DNA from: Facklamia languida CCUG 37842
Lineage (GTDB): Bacteria > Bacillota > Bacilli > Lactobacillales > Aerococcaceae
Reading direction: 5' to 3'
NCBI RefSeq assembly: GCF_000245795.1
Contig: NZ_JH601133.1
Location: 588,268 to 652,267 of the forward strand
Length of the DNA: 64,000 nt
The notes below the pieces were generated by a model, which was given only the letters and a program-made list of their open reading frames with translations, had not been told where the DNA came from and ran no database searches. Every line of letters begins with the position of its first letter. Positions within the stretch are counted from its first letter, which is position 1. Shown here piece after piece: positions 17,756-27,261 of this stretch. The position numbers and the translations under genes were made by a program.

Positions 17756-19045
17756 TTAGTCTTGCTTCATATCGTCTTGCTTGGACTGGTTCTGTCGGTA
17801 ACGCCCTACCAACTGAGGGCTAATCATAATCTGTTGTTGACTGAGTTTGTCTACAATGTCCTCATTCGTGAGGGGCCCCTTGGCTTGACTGAGGATGGAT
17901 TGGATATTGGCTTGAATATTCAGAGCAGACAAACCACTTCGTCCAACCTTGCCGGAAACATTGATAAAGTCATTAAAGGCATAAACAACATTACCAATCT
18001 TCAAATGCTTATTCATCACGACCAGACGCGTAATCGACACAGGCAAGTTCAATGAATTGGCAATCTCCTTCAATAACAAGGGTTGAGGATGGGCCTGTTC
18101 GCCCTTGAAGAAGTCGATTTGTTGGTCCACGATCATCCGAGCGACTGCCAACATCAAGGCCTCACGAATCTTGAGGCACTCCGATACATCCTCATACATT
18201 TTTTGATGCATCTGAATATAGTTCATGAGCTCCGCATCTTGCCTAGCTGACATCTCGTCATAATAGACTTGGTTGAAGCGAAGTTTCGGGTGATATTGCC
18301 GGTTATAGACCACTTGCAAACCCTCCTTCTCCTGAACAACTTGGACATCCGGAATTAATTGATCCTGGTGGGGCCGGTCGAATAAAGAGGCTGGTTCTGG
18401 ACGAAGGGTCTGATAGTAAGCAACACACGCTTGAATCGTTGGGTCGGATAGGCCCGACTGCTGGGCAATTGCTTGATAGTCCTCCCGCTCTAATTCTTCA
18501 AAATAATCCGCTAACAATTGATAACTCGCTTCTGGCGCATGGGAATCTTGTTCGGTCTGTAGCATCAAGCATTGCTGGAGGTCATAGGCCGCTAGACCAG
18601 CTGGTTCTAGCTGCTGCAAAAGCGTTATCGCATCCAAGACCATGATGGGATCCTTTTGAAACTTTAAGGCCAAATCTTGATAAGACTGTGGCAGATAGCC
18701 ACGCTCATCCAGTTCATCAACCAGATCCATCATAATATCTCGAATCGGGGTCTGGCGATAGAGCATAATTTGTTCATAAATAAACGTTTCAAGATCCTGA
18801 GCGACACTAGGACCCGTTTGGTCCGATCCTGAATGGACTGAGACCACCTGATTCACCGTCCGCGTCATATCTGAAACACGCCGCTCCATTGGATAATCAA
18901 ATTCAATAAAGGGATTCTCAATTAATCGGTCCTCAAAATAGAAAGTAAGCTGCTCCCCATTCAGTTCTAACAAATCCAATAATCGAGGATGACTGAGGAT
19001 CTGGTCTTTGGTATAGTCTGCAGGTTTTCTTATTCCACTTTGCAT
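17756..19045 (-). CDS. rpoN: Divergent RNA polymerase sigma-54 factor
   Basis: A 429-residue protein with sigma-54 layout. The region I end reads LTFYFEDRLIENPFIEFD (compare the usual helix ending in ENPLLE). The core-binding domain follows, with DELDERGYLP and ITLLQQLEPAGLAAYDLQQCLMLQ near residues 100-165. The helix-turn-helix region is near residue 345. At the C-terminus the usual RpoN box ARRTVAKYR is replaced by SPQLVGRYR, and region I lacks the Gln-rich MTPQL stretch. Both regions matter for -24 recognition and activator response in the family, so this factor may have relaxed or altered function. No sigma-54 activator is encoded in the window. Confidence 0.82.
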   Translation of the reverse strand: MQSGIRKPADYTKDQILSHPRLLDLLELNGEQLTFYFEDRLIENPFIEFDYPMERRVSDMTRTVNQVVSVHSGSDQTGPSVAQDLETFIYEQIMLYRQTPIRDIMMDLVDELDERGYLPQSYQDLALKFQKDPIMVLDAITLLQQLEPAGLAAYDLQQCLMLQTEQDSHAPEASYQLLADYFEELEREDYQAIAQQSGLSDPTIQACVAYYQTLRPEPASLFDRPHQDQLIPDVQVVQEKEGLQVVYNRQYHPKLRFNQVYYDEMSARQDAELMNYIQMHQKMYEDVSECLKIREALMLAVARMIVDQQIDFFKGEQAHPQPLLLKEIANSLNLPVSITRLVVMNKHLKIGNVVYAFNDFINVSGKVGRSGLSALNIQANIQSILSQAKGPLTNEDIVDKLSQQQIMISPQLVGRYRQNQSKQDDMKQD

Positions 19046-19152
19046 TTTTTCACCTTCTCTCTTAACTCCTCTTTATTATACAGAATACGTTTTCACCCGT
19101 CTATGTCAAAATACCTCCTACTATTTAATCAATAGAGGAGGTTGTTAAACCC

Positions 19153-20100
19153 TTAATCAATCGTCGCAGAAAAGGTGTCTGCTTGTTCGAAGGATCCTTT
19201 ATATTGATAACCACGCGCAAACCATTCTTGTCGCTGCTTAGAAGTCCCGTGTGTAAAGGAATCGGGGACAACATAGCCATAATTCTCCTTCTGCAAGGTA
19301 TCATCCCCGACAGAATGGACTGCTTGCAAGGCTTCATCTAAGTCTCCCTGCTCTAAGACGCCTTGCTCCTCAGCAAACCGCGCCCAGCCCCCAGCAAAAT
19401 AATCGGCTTGTAATTCTAAACGTACGGTTAATTGATTTTGCATCGAAGGCTTGCGACGAATCGTTGCTTGAAATTGATCCATCGTCCCCACTAACTGCTG
19501 GACATGATGTCCGACCTCATGCGCTAAAACATAAGCCATGGCAAAGTCGCCCGGTGCACCATACTTATTAGCTAACTCCCGCATAAAACTCAAATCAATA
19601 TACACAGACTGGTCAGCTGGACAATAGAAAGGACCCGCAGTGCTTTCGCCAAAACCACACCCACCTGTCATGGTTCCTTCATTATAAATGACGAGTTTTG
19701 GTGGGGTATAGTTTAAGTTGTTAGCTTGAAACTGTTTTGTCCAATAATCTTCAGTGCTTGCTAAGACGGCACTCAAGAAATCTGCTTCTTTATCGGTCGC
19801 TTGATCTTTCGATACTTGACCTTGCCGGGTCTCTTGTTGGGTTATTTCAGAGTTGCTGGGGTTCTGAGTCAAACCACCATTGAATAGGCCACTTCCTCCT
19901 CCGATGAAGAAGAGGGCTAAGAGAAGAATCAGGATCCACTTGCCCCTACCTCTAGACATCAAGAGCATTAGAATAAGGTTTCCCAGTCCTCCGCCACCTC
20001 TGCGGCCAGGAAACATCCCTCGACCAGCCCCTCGCATGCTGGGGCGCTCACCGCGCCGGTCTTCCACGTTTCGACTTCTTCTCATGTCTTCCCATTTCAT
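19153..20100 (-). CDS. YpfJ family zinc metallopeptidase
   Basis: A 315-residue protein. The N-terminus is rich in Arg and Gly (residues 8-40), then comes one membrane helix (about residues 53-70), a linker rich in Gln and Asn, and an extracellular peptidase domain. The motif HEVGHHVQQ (near residue 190) with the later ELQADYFAGGWA gives the zinc ligands of the neutral zinc metallopeptidase family (pfam YpfJ). GGCGFGESTAGPFYCPADQSVYID is also typical. The substrate is not known. It lies 18 nt downstream of the cardiolipin synthase gene on the same strand. Confidence 0.9.
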   Translation of the reverse strand: MKWEDMRRSRNVEDRRGERPSMRGAGRGMFPGRRGGGGLGNLILMLLMSRGRGKWILILLLALFFIGGGSGLFNGGLTQNPSNSEITQQETRQGQVSKDQATDKEADFLSAVLASTEDYWTKQFQANNLNYTPPKLVIYNEGTMTGGCGFGESTAGPFYCPADQSVYIDLSFMRELANKYGAPGDFAMAYVLAHEVGHHVQQLVGTMDQFQATIRRKPSMQNQLTVRLELQADYFAGGWARFAEEQGVLEQGDLDEALQAVHSVGDDTLQKENYGYVVPDSFTHGTSKQRQEWFARGYQYKGSFEQADTFSATID

Positions 20101-20118
20101 CTCAAATCTTCCTTTCTT

Positions 20119-21672
20119 TTAGACAAAAGGCGCTAGCAATCGTAGGAGGGAATCAATTAGCTTCCCCCAAAAGCTACGTCTTAAATGCTTTCCACGAATA
20201 AATTCACTGACTTCTTGCGCTTCAAGAAAATCCTTCTTAATCGCTTGAATTTCAGGATGATAATAAAGTAAAGTGGCCGTCTCAAAGTGCAAATAAAGTG
20301 AGCGATAATCAAGGTTAATGGTGCCGACAATCGCTATCCGATCATCAGACACAAAGGACTTGGCATGTAAAAAGCCGGGTGTATACTCATATATCTTAAC
20401 GCCTCCTTCGATCAAGGGGCGGTAATAAGACCGGGTCATCCGATAGACCATTTTTTTATCAGGTATACCAGGCGTCATCAAACGCACATCCACTCCTCGC
20501 TTAGCTGCAAGCGTCATGGCCGTTTGCAACTCGTATGAAATCACTAAATAAGGGGTGAAAATATAAACATAATCTTGGGCAACGTTTAATATCTCTCGGT
20601 AAACATTCTCACCCAACGGCTCGTTATCCAAGGGCGAATCCGTAAAGGGCTGAACAAATCCACTGATTTCTTGGGATTTTAATAAGGCCCTTTCTTTTTG
20701 AAATTCAGCTTCATTATTAAATCGACGAAAATCGAGCTCAGCCGGAAGGTAGGCATTCCAAAGAATCAAAAAGGACTGGGCTAAATTCCAAACAGGCCCT
20801 CCTTGAATCTTGACCATGGTATCTTTCCAATAGCCAAAACGCTCCTTCACATTAATATACTCATCCGCAATATTCAGGCCACCTGTATAGGCAATGTCAT
20901 GGTCAATAATAATATATTTACGGTGGTCGCGCGTATTATAAACCAGTGAAACAATCGGGCGGACAGGATTAAATTTCAATGCCTTGATACCATACTCTGC
21001 CATTTGCTCAACAAAATCTTCTGGCAACCGCAGTAAACACCCGAAATCGTCATAGATGAGCCGGACCTCGACACCCGCTTGGGCCTTTTGCTTAAGGATA
21101 TCGAAGATCTGATCAAACATGACGCCATATTCGATGATAAAGAATTCCAAGAAGATATGACTCTTGGCCTGTTCTAAATCGTGCAATAAGTCCGACATCA
21201 TCGACTCACCATTCGCGTAATACTTCACCTGGTCGCTAGCCATTACAGGTCGGTCTGCATAGTCATTCACATATTGAGCAATCGCAGCGAGGCGAGGGTC
21301 TAACTTTTTGAGCTGGGGCAAGCCATCGGGAATCTTCAACCGGTCCGGTTGGTGGTGACGAATTTGTCGGTTAATCCGCCGCGACATCTCCTTGACTGGT
21401 CGCTTATTCCCGGCAAAGAGGTAGAAAAGCGAACCAAAGACCGGGAAAACTGCGACTAAAATAATCCATGATAAACGATAGGCGGGACTGGCATTCTTAT
21501 CTAAAAGATACAAGATAATCCCTAAAGACAGAACGATCATAAGGACGTTCATGGTAATCGTATAGCGAACTAAATTCGTTACCAGAATGAACATCCAGAC
21601 CACTTGTAAAAGAATAAGCAGTCCAATAATTGTTAAACGAATAATCAAGGCTGTCCGTTCACTGGACCTCAT
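20119..21672 (-). CDS. cls: Cardiolipin synthase
   Basis: About 517 residues. Two N-terminal membrane helices are followed by two phospholipase D domains. The first HKD reads HRKYIIIDHDIAYTGGLN and the second HAKSFVSDDRIAIVGTINLD. It joins two phosphatidylglycerol molecules into cardiolipin at the membrane. I chose ATG 21672 (MRSSERTA), which has AGGTGG just upstream; the longer frame from 21696 has no ribosome site. It is 36 nt downstream of tkt, and may be read through from it. Confidence 0.94.
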   Translation of the reverse strand: MRSSERTALIIRLTIIGLLILLQVVWMFILVTNLVRYTITMNVLMIVLSLGIILYLLDKNASPAYRLSWIILVAVFPVFGSLFYLFAGNKRPVKEMSRRINRQIRHHQPDRLKIPDGLPQLKKLDPRLAAIAQYVNDYADRPVMASDQVKYYANGESMMSDLLHDLEQAKSHIFLEFFIIEYGVMFDQIFDILKQKAQAGVEVRLIYDDFGCLLRLPEDFVEQMAEYGIKALKFNPVRPIVSLVYNTRDHRKYIIIDHDIAYTGGLNIADEYINVKERFGYWKDTMVKIQGGPVWNLAQSFLILWNAYLPAELDFRRFNNEAEFQKERALLKSQEISGFVQPFTDSPLDNEPLGENVYREILNVAQDYVYIFTPYLVISYELQTAMTLAAKRGVDVRLMTPGIPDKKMVYRMTRSYYRPLIEGGVKIYEYTPGFLHAKSFVSDDRIAIVGTINLDYRSLYLHFETATLLYYHPEIQAIKKDFLEAQEVSEFIRGKHLRRSFWGKLIDSLLRLLAPFV

Positions 21673-21708
21673 CCGACCACCTACTCTCTGACTCATTCAT
21701 TGTGATGT

Positions 21709-23706
21709 CTAAGCGAAAGCCTTCAGGTAAGCTTGGGCAATTTGGCTAGCCGTAAAACCAAAGTCTTCCACTACTACTTGTCCTGGACCTGATTGACCAA
21801 AGCGATCAATAGCATAGGTCACCCCTTCTAAGCCGACATATTTGTGCCAGCCAAAACTTGCTCCCATTTCAATCGACATCCGATGGTTGATACCCCGGGG
21901 CAGGATAGATTCTTGATAATCTTTAGACTGTTGATCGAAGAGCTCTTGACAAGGCATTGAAACCACCGCTACATCGACTCCTTCTTGGCTGAGAAGCGAT
22001 TGAGCTTCAATCGCCAGCGCCACTTCAGACCCTGTTGCAATTAAGAGGCCTGATGCCTCTTGTTTAGCTGGTGAAATAATGTAAGCCCCCTTGCGGACCC
22101 CTTCTTCAACCAAGCTTTGACTATTCGCGAGAACGGGTAAATTTTGCCGACTCAAGGCCAAAAGGCTAGGCGTTTCTTGCGATTCAACCGCCAACTTCCA
22201 AGCAACCATGGTTTCGTTCGCATCAGCAGGTCTTATAACATTCAAGTTTGGCATGGCTCGAAAGGCTGCTAAGTGTTCAATTGGCTCATGAGTGGGCCCA
22301 TCTTCTCCGACTGCGACGGAATCGTGCGTCAGAACATAGGTTACGGGCAGCTTAGAAAGAGCGGATAATCGGATCGCTGCCTTGAGATAATCTGAGAAGA
22401 CGAAGAAGGTTCCACCGTAGATCCGGTTCCCCCCATGCAAAGCTGCACCATTCATCATGGCCGCCATAGCAAACTCACGCACCCCGAACCAAATATTGCG
22501 TCCTTGACGCGTCGTCGGCATAAAGTCCTGGTCGTCTTTGATCATGGTCTTGTTCGAACCTGATAAATCCGCAGACCCTCCCCAGAAATAGGGGATGGCG
22601 CTGGCTAATGCATTAATTGCTCGACCACTTGAACTCCGACTCGCCTCTGCCTTAGCTGTCTCATCTTGGAAAGTGATTCCTTGATCATAACCAGCTGGTA
22701 ATTCATTAGCAAAAGCGCGCTCAAGTTCTTGTGCTTGTTCTGGATAGTCTGCTTGGTAGCGGTCAAAGAGTGCCTTCCACTCTTGGTAGGCTTGCTGTCC
22801 CCGCTGGGAGACCCTTGTATCAAACTGTTCTTGAGCTTCTGGAGCAACTTCGAAAGCCCCAAGAGAATATTGGTAATTTGTTTTCGTGTGGTCCCATGCT
22901 TCCTGACCAATCGGAGCCCCGTGCACCTTAGAAGTTCCTTGTTGAGGAGACCCATATCCGATGATGGTCTTCACTTCGATCATTGAAGGTTGGTCTTTGA
23001 TAGCTTTGGCTTGACTGATTGCTTGAGCAATGGCCGCCAAGTCATTACCATCTTCAACACGCTGATAATGCCAATTTTGACTTTCAAACCGCTGTTGGAT
23101 ATCTTCACCAAAGGCTTGATCAAGGTCCCCGTCTAGCGAGATATTATTTGAATCATATAGAACAATCAACTTACCTAATTTTTGACGGCCAGCAAATGAA
23201 CAAGCCTCATAGCTGATCCCTTCCATTAGATCGCCATCGCCCACTAGCGTATAGGTATAGTGGTCGATCACTGGATAGCCTTCGCGATTGTAGAGGGCTG
23301 CCAGATGGGCTTCAGCCATCGCCATTCCGACAGCTTGAGCAATTCCTTGCCCTAGGGGACCCGTTGTGGCTTCCACACCATCCGTATGACGGTATTCAGG
23401 ATGCCCTGGGGTCTTCGATTTTAATTGGCGGAAATCCTTCAAATCTTCAATCGACACATCAAAGCCAGATAAATGCAACAAACTATAAAGCATTGCCGAA
23501 CCATGCCCTGCTGAAAGAACAAAGCGGTCGCGGTTCATCCAATCGCTGACTAAGGGATTAACCTGTAAATGGTCTGACCATAGTGCATAAGCCATCGGGG
23601 CTGCACCTAAGGGGAGTCCAGGATGCCCCGAATTTGCACGTTCAATCTGCTCAATACTTAAAGCTCGAATGGTATTAACAGCCAGTTGATCTTTCTCGTT
23701 AAACAT
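21709..23706 (-). CDS. tkt: Transketolase
   Basis: A 665-residue full-length transketolase. N-terminal segment [18 protein letters not shown], ThDP motif [14 protein letters not shown] through DSNNISLDG, the pyrimidine-domain [21 protein letters not shown], and the C-terminal domain with [14 protein letters not shown]. It moves two-carbon units in the non-oxidative pentose phosphate path and so supplies ribose 5-phosphate for prs. Ribosome site AAAGGAG and an extended -10 (TGTTATAAT at 23745-23737) lie upstream. Confidence 0.98.
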   Translation of the reverse strand: MFNEKDQLAVNTIRALSIEQIERANSGHPGLPLGAAPMAYALWSDHLQVNPLVSDWMNRDRFVLSAGHGSAMLYSLLHLSGFDVSIEDLKDFRQLKSKTPGHPEYRHTDGVEATTGPLGQGIAQAVGMAMAEAHLAALYNREGYPVIDHYTYTLVGDGDLMEGISYEACSFAGRQKLGKLIVLYDSNNISLDGDLDQAFGEDIQQRFESQNWHYQRVEDGNDLAAIAQAISQAKAIKDQPSMIEVKTIIGYGSPQQGTSKVHGAPIGQEAWDHTKTNYQYSLGAFEVAPEAQEQFDTRVSQRGQQAYQEWKALFDRYQADYPEQAQELERAFANELPAGYDQGITFQDETAKAEASRSSSGRAINALASAIPYFWGGSADLSGSNKTMIKDDQDFMPTTRQGRNIWFGVREFAMAAMMNGAALHGGNRIYGGTFFVFSDYLKAAIRLSALSKLPVTYVLTHDSVAVGEDGPTHEPIEHLAAFRAMPNLNVIRPADANETMVAWKLAVESQETPSLLALSRQNLPVLANSQSLVEEGVRKGAYIISPAKQEASGLLIATGSEVALAIEAQSLLSQEGVDVAVVSMPCQELFDQQSKDYQESILPRGINHRMSIEMGASFGWHKYVGLEGVTYAIDRFGQSGPGQVVVEDFGFTASQIAQAYLKAFA

Positions 23707-23736
23707 GAATTTACTCCTTTTTTATGATCTACTCTC

Positions 23737-23745
23737 ATTATAACA
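23737..23745 (-). promoter_or_regulatory. Extended -10 promoter of tkt
   Basis: Minus strand TGTTATAAT, a perfect -10 with TGn. It is about 31 nt from the tkt start. The -35 is not clear. Confidence 0.5.
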
Positions 23746-23841
23746 TTTCAATTAGGATTTAGGGGCTTTGAACTTGTCTCCTCGATCAATTTGATCCATC
23801 TTTAGCAATACTGAGACTTGGTCTCTCTCAGCTCCAGCTCA

Positions 23842-24573
23842 CTATTTCATCATGACGAATAAGGCATTCAATTGATAGTTGGGACCTTCTTGGCGACTCG
23901 AATGGAGCTGATCACTGGTATAAGTAGACTCTGTCGCCACTTCGATTCGATGGGAAGGAAGGCCCGCATCCTCCAGCACTGCAAGATTGGCTTGAGTCAT
24001 TGAGAGTTGATACTTGCCTTCTTTTTGGCCCGGTGCCATAAATTGGTCAACTTGTGGATGGCTGGCAAAGGCTTGATAGACTTCTTCCCCCACTTCATAA
24101 TGCGCTTGGTCAATCGAAGGACCAATATAAGCATAGAGGTCTTCAACCCTTGAACCAAATTGATACTGCATCTTTTCAATCGCTCGCTTGGAGATTTCTT
24201 GAGCTGTTCCCCTCCAACCAGAATGCAGAGACGCCAGCACACCTTGAACCGGATCATAGAGAACGACCGGTGTGCAGTCCGCAAACTTAGTCATCAGGAC
24301 AATGCCCTTACGATCTGTTAGGAGTCCATCGGCTTCTTGGAATTGGCGGCCAATGAGCCCTTCATCCCCATTTGACCCATCCGCATAAGCCACCTGCGTC
24401 CCATGAACTTGTTGCAGGGAATAGATGACTTGACCCTCAAATCCGCCCGCTCTTCTAACTCTTTCTACCTGATGACTGACCGCCTCAGGATCCAGCTGAC
24501 CTGTGCGAAAGTTATATGAACTTCCCGCTAAGAACATCCGGATCCCCAGTCCTTGTAAAAGCTTTGAAACCAT
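23842..24573 (-). CDS. YfiH family purine nucleoside phosphorylase / multicopper-like (PgeF)
   Basis: About 243 residues. The family's zinc/copper-like triad is visible: His in QVHGTQVAYA, Cys in KFADCTPVVLYD, and His in SLHSGWRGTAQEISKRAIEKM. YIGPSIDQAHYEVG is also conserved. Members are called laccase-domain or polyphenol oxidase proteins; later work assigns adenosine deaminase and purine nucleoside phosphorylase activity and a role in removing wrong cell-wall precursors. ATG 24573 is preferred over an upstream GTG, because GGTGAGG sits 9 nt before it. Confidence 0.88.
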   Translation of the reverse strand: MVSKLLQGLGIRMFLAGSSYNFRTGQLDPEAVSHQVERVRRAGGFEGQVIYSLQQVHGTQVAYADGSNGDEGLIGRQFQEADGLLTDRKGIVLMTKFADCTPVVLYDPVQGVLASLHSGWRGTAQEISKRAIEKMQYQFGSRVEDLYAYIGPSIDQAHYEVGEEVYQAFASHPQVDQFMAPGQKEGKYQLSMTQANLAVLEDAGLPSHRIEVATESTYTSDQLHSSRQEGPNYQLNALFVMMK

Positions 24574-24763
24574 CTTATCACGCCTCACCTTTCAAGCTAT
24601 TATTATGAAGACTTATTAATATTTTTTTGAACGGAATAAATCTTCTCAAGCTTTTTATTAGTTTACTGATTGTAGAACCCTTCCGTCAACTATCAGCACG
24701 TCTCTCTAATAGTCCCCTATTTGTCTTATCCCTTTCTACTTCTAAAAAGAAGCGTATAAACTC

Positions 24764-24886
24764 AAAGGAGTCGTCCCTATGCTTAATTAAAGGAAGGCGG
24801 ACGGAGCTACCTAGCGGATCGGACCTTGAAAAGCTGTCCTTTGGAGGGCGGTCCCCTTTATTTAAGCTTTGGGGCTGCCTTCTTTT
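24764..24886. repeat. Dispersed structured repeat with terminal inverted repeats (copy of about 123 bp)
   Basis: The left arm (24764-24793) includes CCTATGCTTAATTAAAGG. The right arm (24855-24886) reads on the other strand AAGGCAGCCCC then AAGCTTAAATAAAGG. The interior shares CCTAGCGGATCG and CTTTGGAGGGCGGTCCCC with the copy at 48301-48459. It lies between the divergent yfiH and rpmE2 genes, so it is not the terminator of any annotated gene. The rest of this 530-bp gap holds AT-rich sequence and the L31 promoter. Confidence 0.8.
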
Positions 24887-25000
24887 GGTCGCCTGGTCAC
24901 TCATCATTAGATGATAATGGCGTAAAGACAGTTTGATCGACCTTGAATGAGATAGGATCATTGAAGATAGACAATTCACACATAAATCTTAATTTAAGTC

Positions 25001-25051
25001 TTGCGATCACTTCTATTTTTTGCTAATATGTCAATGTTGCACTTTGTGCAA
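25001..25051 (+). promoter_or_regulatory. rpmE2 promoter with downstream palindrome
   Basis: TTGCGA (25001-25006), a 17-nt spacer, then TAATAT (25024-25029). At the probable transcription start lies TTGCACTTTGTGCAA (25037-25051), a perfect 6-bp inverted repeat that could be an operator or a short stem. It is not a Zur box. Confidence 0.6.
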
Positions 25052-25103
25052 AGAATAACTGTAGTTTAGCAAATAAATTACGGCAGAAGGGAAGTTAACA
25101 AAC

Positions 25104-25373
25104 ATGAAACAAGGAATTCATCCTGAATATCATCCTGTCGTGTTTATGGATACTTCAACCGGATTCAAATTTCTATCAGGATCTACTAAGACCTCTCAAG
25201 AGACAGTAGAGTGGGAAGATGGTAATACCTATCCCCTAATTCGTATGGAAGTGACATCCGATTCTCATCCATTCTACACAGGACGTCAGAAATTCACTCA
25301 AGCCGATGGTCGAGTGGACAAATTCAACAAGAAGTTTGGTTTTACGGATAAAAACGCTAAACCTGAAGACTAA
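25104..25373 (+). CDS. rpmE2: Ribosomal protein L31 type B
   Basis: An 89-residue type B L31. It has the [29 protein letters not shown] start and the [11 protein letters not shown] segment of the family, with no cysteines, so it does not bind zinc. It is part of the 50S central protuberance. In many Firmicutes the zinc-free form replaces a zinc form under Zn limitation; whether a second L31 exists here cannot be seen. GAAGGGAAG is the ribosome site, and a strong terminator follows. Confidence 0.97.
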   Translation: MKQGIHPEYHPVVFMDTSTGFKFLSGSTKTSQETVEWEDGNTYPLIRMEVTSDSHPFYTGRQKFTQADGRVDKFNKKFGFTDKNAKPED

Positions 25374-25383
25374 TACATCACAC

Positions 25384-25425
25384 AAAAAGACCAGCCCCTC
25401 ATTAACGAGCGGCTGGTCTTTTTCC
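25384..25425. terminator. Bidirectional terminator after rpmE2
   Basis: AAAGACCAGCC (25386-25396) pairs with GGCTGGTCTTT (25411-25421), followed by TTTCC. It also stands 3' of the convergent FAD-protein gene, where the minus strand shows TTTTTG. Confidence 0.85.
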
Positions 25426-25427
25426 TA

Positions 25428-26897
25428 TTAAAGCGAACTTGACCTATATTTTGCCATAAAGCGTTCCGCTACTTTCTGACTCACCGACAGGATCGAACGA
25501 AAATCATTATTGCGATAATGCGTATGCGTTAGCCACATTCCTTGGATATATAGGTTGTCCAATACACCGTAACGCTGGCTCATGACCTGACATTCTGGCC
25601 ATTTAGCCAGGATCCCCTCATTTTGCCTAGCGGGTTGAATAACCCCTTGTTCATAGAGGTCCTTTAACAGGGGATGGGTCGCAAGGTTATCCATCAGGTC
25701 GAAATTAAAGCCTGTGGCATTCACAATCGTGTCCACTTTCTCTTGGTCAACCCCCTTGACTATAAAGCCCTGATCGATCGGATCAATCGCATGGATTTCA
25801 TCAACTAGTCCGGCTCTTCCTGCTGCAAGCTCCTCTATGATCCAGCGGTTAGTCTGGGCAGGAGTGAAAGTCCGAAAGAGGTCCAAGAAGGGTTCGTAAT
25901 CAGAAACATACCGCTGGCGGTCACTACTTCTTAAACTTTGATAGAGGTAAGGATAAAAAGGAACCATTTCCTCAAAATATTGAATGACCGCTGCGACTTC
26001 TTGGTCATTTGACTCAATCAGGGCCAATTGATCCTCAAACGCTAATTCCTTAGCCCGGTCATAAATGGACCAGGCTTCCAGATGATTCTTATCAAAGTCA
26101 GCCTGAATGAGGTCTAAGATCTTGTCCAAGGGAATAAAGCCTTGCGGGTCTAACGCTTGTTGATCTTGAAGCCATTGCCAGGTCATTGAAAAGACCAATT
26201 TTGGCCCTTGATAAGGAATACCTGACAGCTTCAGGAAGACCTCATTGTTCAGAAACACCGGAGGTGTTTGAAGTGTTCTCTCTTGAACCAGATACCGGTA
26301 TATATCAATCCCTGTCGGCCCAGTTCCCAATATCCCAACCCGGTGATCACGCGGTATCGAAGAAAGTTTCAACTCAAGTGGATAAGGGTCTTGAATATAG
26401 TGGTCAAGAGACCTTAGGTGATAATAATCTTGGTAGTCGGGGTGTCCAATACAGAGAAAGACGACTTCATAACTGCCATAATCCTGGTCTTCGCTCCCTA
26501 ACTGATAGACCTGGTCTTGTGGATCATAAAAGAGGCGGGTAACCTCCTCCTGGAACCAGGTCACTTGTGAATGATGGTAATAAGGAGCCATCCGGTCTTG
26601 AATATAATGGCCACAATCGACTCGTGACGCCAACCCCTCAAAATTCAGGGGACATTCCCTATTCTCTGCCAACCATTCCGCAAAATCATCAGGATTGTTT
26701 GGATCAAGCGAAATCTCTTGATGAGGAATGTTCAGACGCTTGACTCGACTATCCTCCTCAAAGGCCTTCCCAACCCCTAACTGATCACGCGGTTCAAATA
26801 AGTGAATCTTAAGAGCTGAATCAAAGTAGCAAGAATCAAGGATTGTCCGCAAAATATTGCTTCCAGCCAGTCCAACACCCACGATCGCAATTTTCAA
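25428..26897 (-). CDS. FAD/NAD(P)-binding protein, uncharacterised oxidoreductase
   Basis: About 489 residues. The N-terminal dinucleotide fold reads AIVGVGLAGSNILR, followed by LNIPHQEISLDPNNPDDFAEWL. A second glycine motif VGILGTGPTGIDIYRYL lies near residue 190, and the C-terminal IVNATGFNFDLMDNL resembles flavin monooxygenases. This fits the NAD_binding_9 (HI0933-distant) group of unknown substrate. The start is unclear: a TTG at 26897 sits 8 nt from AGGAGG, whereas the GTG at 26903 sits only 2 nt from it; I chose the TTG. It is a single gene between terminators. Confidence 0.75.
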   Translation of the reverse strand: MKIAIVGVGLAGSNILRTILDSCYFDSALKIHLFEPRDQLGVGKAFEEDSRVKRLNIPHQEISLDPNNPDDFAEWLAENRECPLNFEGLASRVDCGHYIQDRMAPYYHHSQVTWFQEEVTRLFYDPQDQVYQLGSEDQDYGSYEVVFLCIGHPDYQDYYHLRSLDHYIQDPYPLELKLSSIPRDHRVGILGTGPTGIDIYRYLVQERTLQTPPVFLNNEVFLKLSGIPYQGPKLVFSMTWQWLQDQQALDPQGFIPLDKILDLIQADFDKNHLEAWSIYDRAKELAFEDQLALIESNDQEVAAVIQYFEEMVPFYPYLYQSLRSSDRQRYVSDYEPFLDLFRTFTPAQTNRWIIEELAAGRAGLVDEIHAIDPIDQGFIVKGVDQEKVDTIVNATGFNFDLMDNLATHPLLKDLYEQGVIQPARQNEGILAKWPECQVMSQRYGVLDNLYIQGMWLTHTHYRNNDFRSILSVSQKVAERFMAKYRSSSL

Positions 26898-27060
26898 ATC
26901 CACCGCCTCCTCTCATCCTACTTATCCTACCGATTCAAGAGACCGAGGTCAATCCTTAAAAAACTATTAGAATCTTTTTCTCAATTTTCTGCTCCATCCA
27001 GCTAGCTTACATATTGATAGATCGGCCTCCCCCTTCACCAAGCTCGCCGATGCCTATTAA

Positions 27061-27089
27061 TTGTTGTTATCAAAAAAATATTGTATAAT
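27061..27089 (+). promoter_or_regulatory. Promoter of the His-rich membrane protein gene
   Basis: TTGTTG (27061-27066), 17 nt, then TATAAT (27084-27089). It predicts an untranslated leader of about 165 nt. The 26898-27060 stretch before it holds only an ATCGGC/GCCGAT inverted repeat near 27020-27052 that I cannot assign. Confidence 0.6.
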
Positions 27090-27261
27090 TATAAGCAACG
27101 AATCAGCAATAGGGTGTGTTTTTAATAGGTCGAGCGAGATTAATGAGCTATTTTTTTGTAAAAAATTGCATGCTTTATGCTTATTTTATCGAGCATTTAC
27201 CCAGATCTACCGCCACCACGACCTGGTCGTTAATTATTTCAAGATAGAAAGTGGGAAAAAA

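Noticed and set aside
25037..25103. A Zur box before the type B L31 gene
   Set aside because: Only a half-like ATTACGG is seen; there is no GTAATNATTAC palindrome. The TTGCAC/GTGCAA palindrome does not fit Zur.
27019..27053. ATCGGC..GCCGAT inverted repeat upstream of the His-rich membrane protein as a terminator
   Set aside because: No T-run follows on either strand and the stem is only 6 bp, so I left it unassigned.
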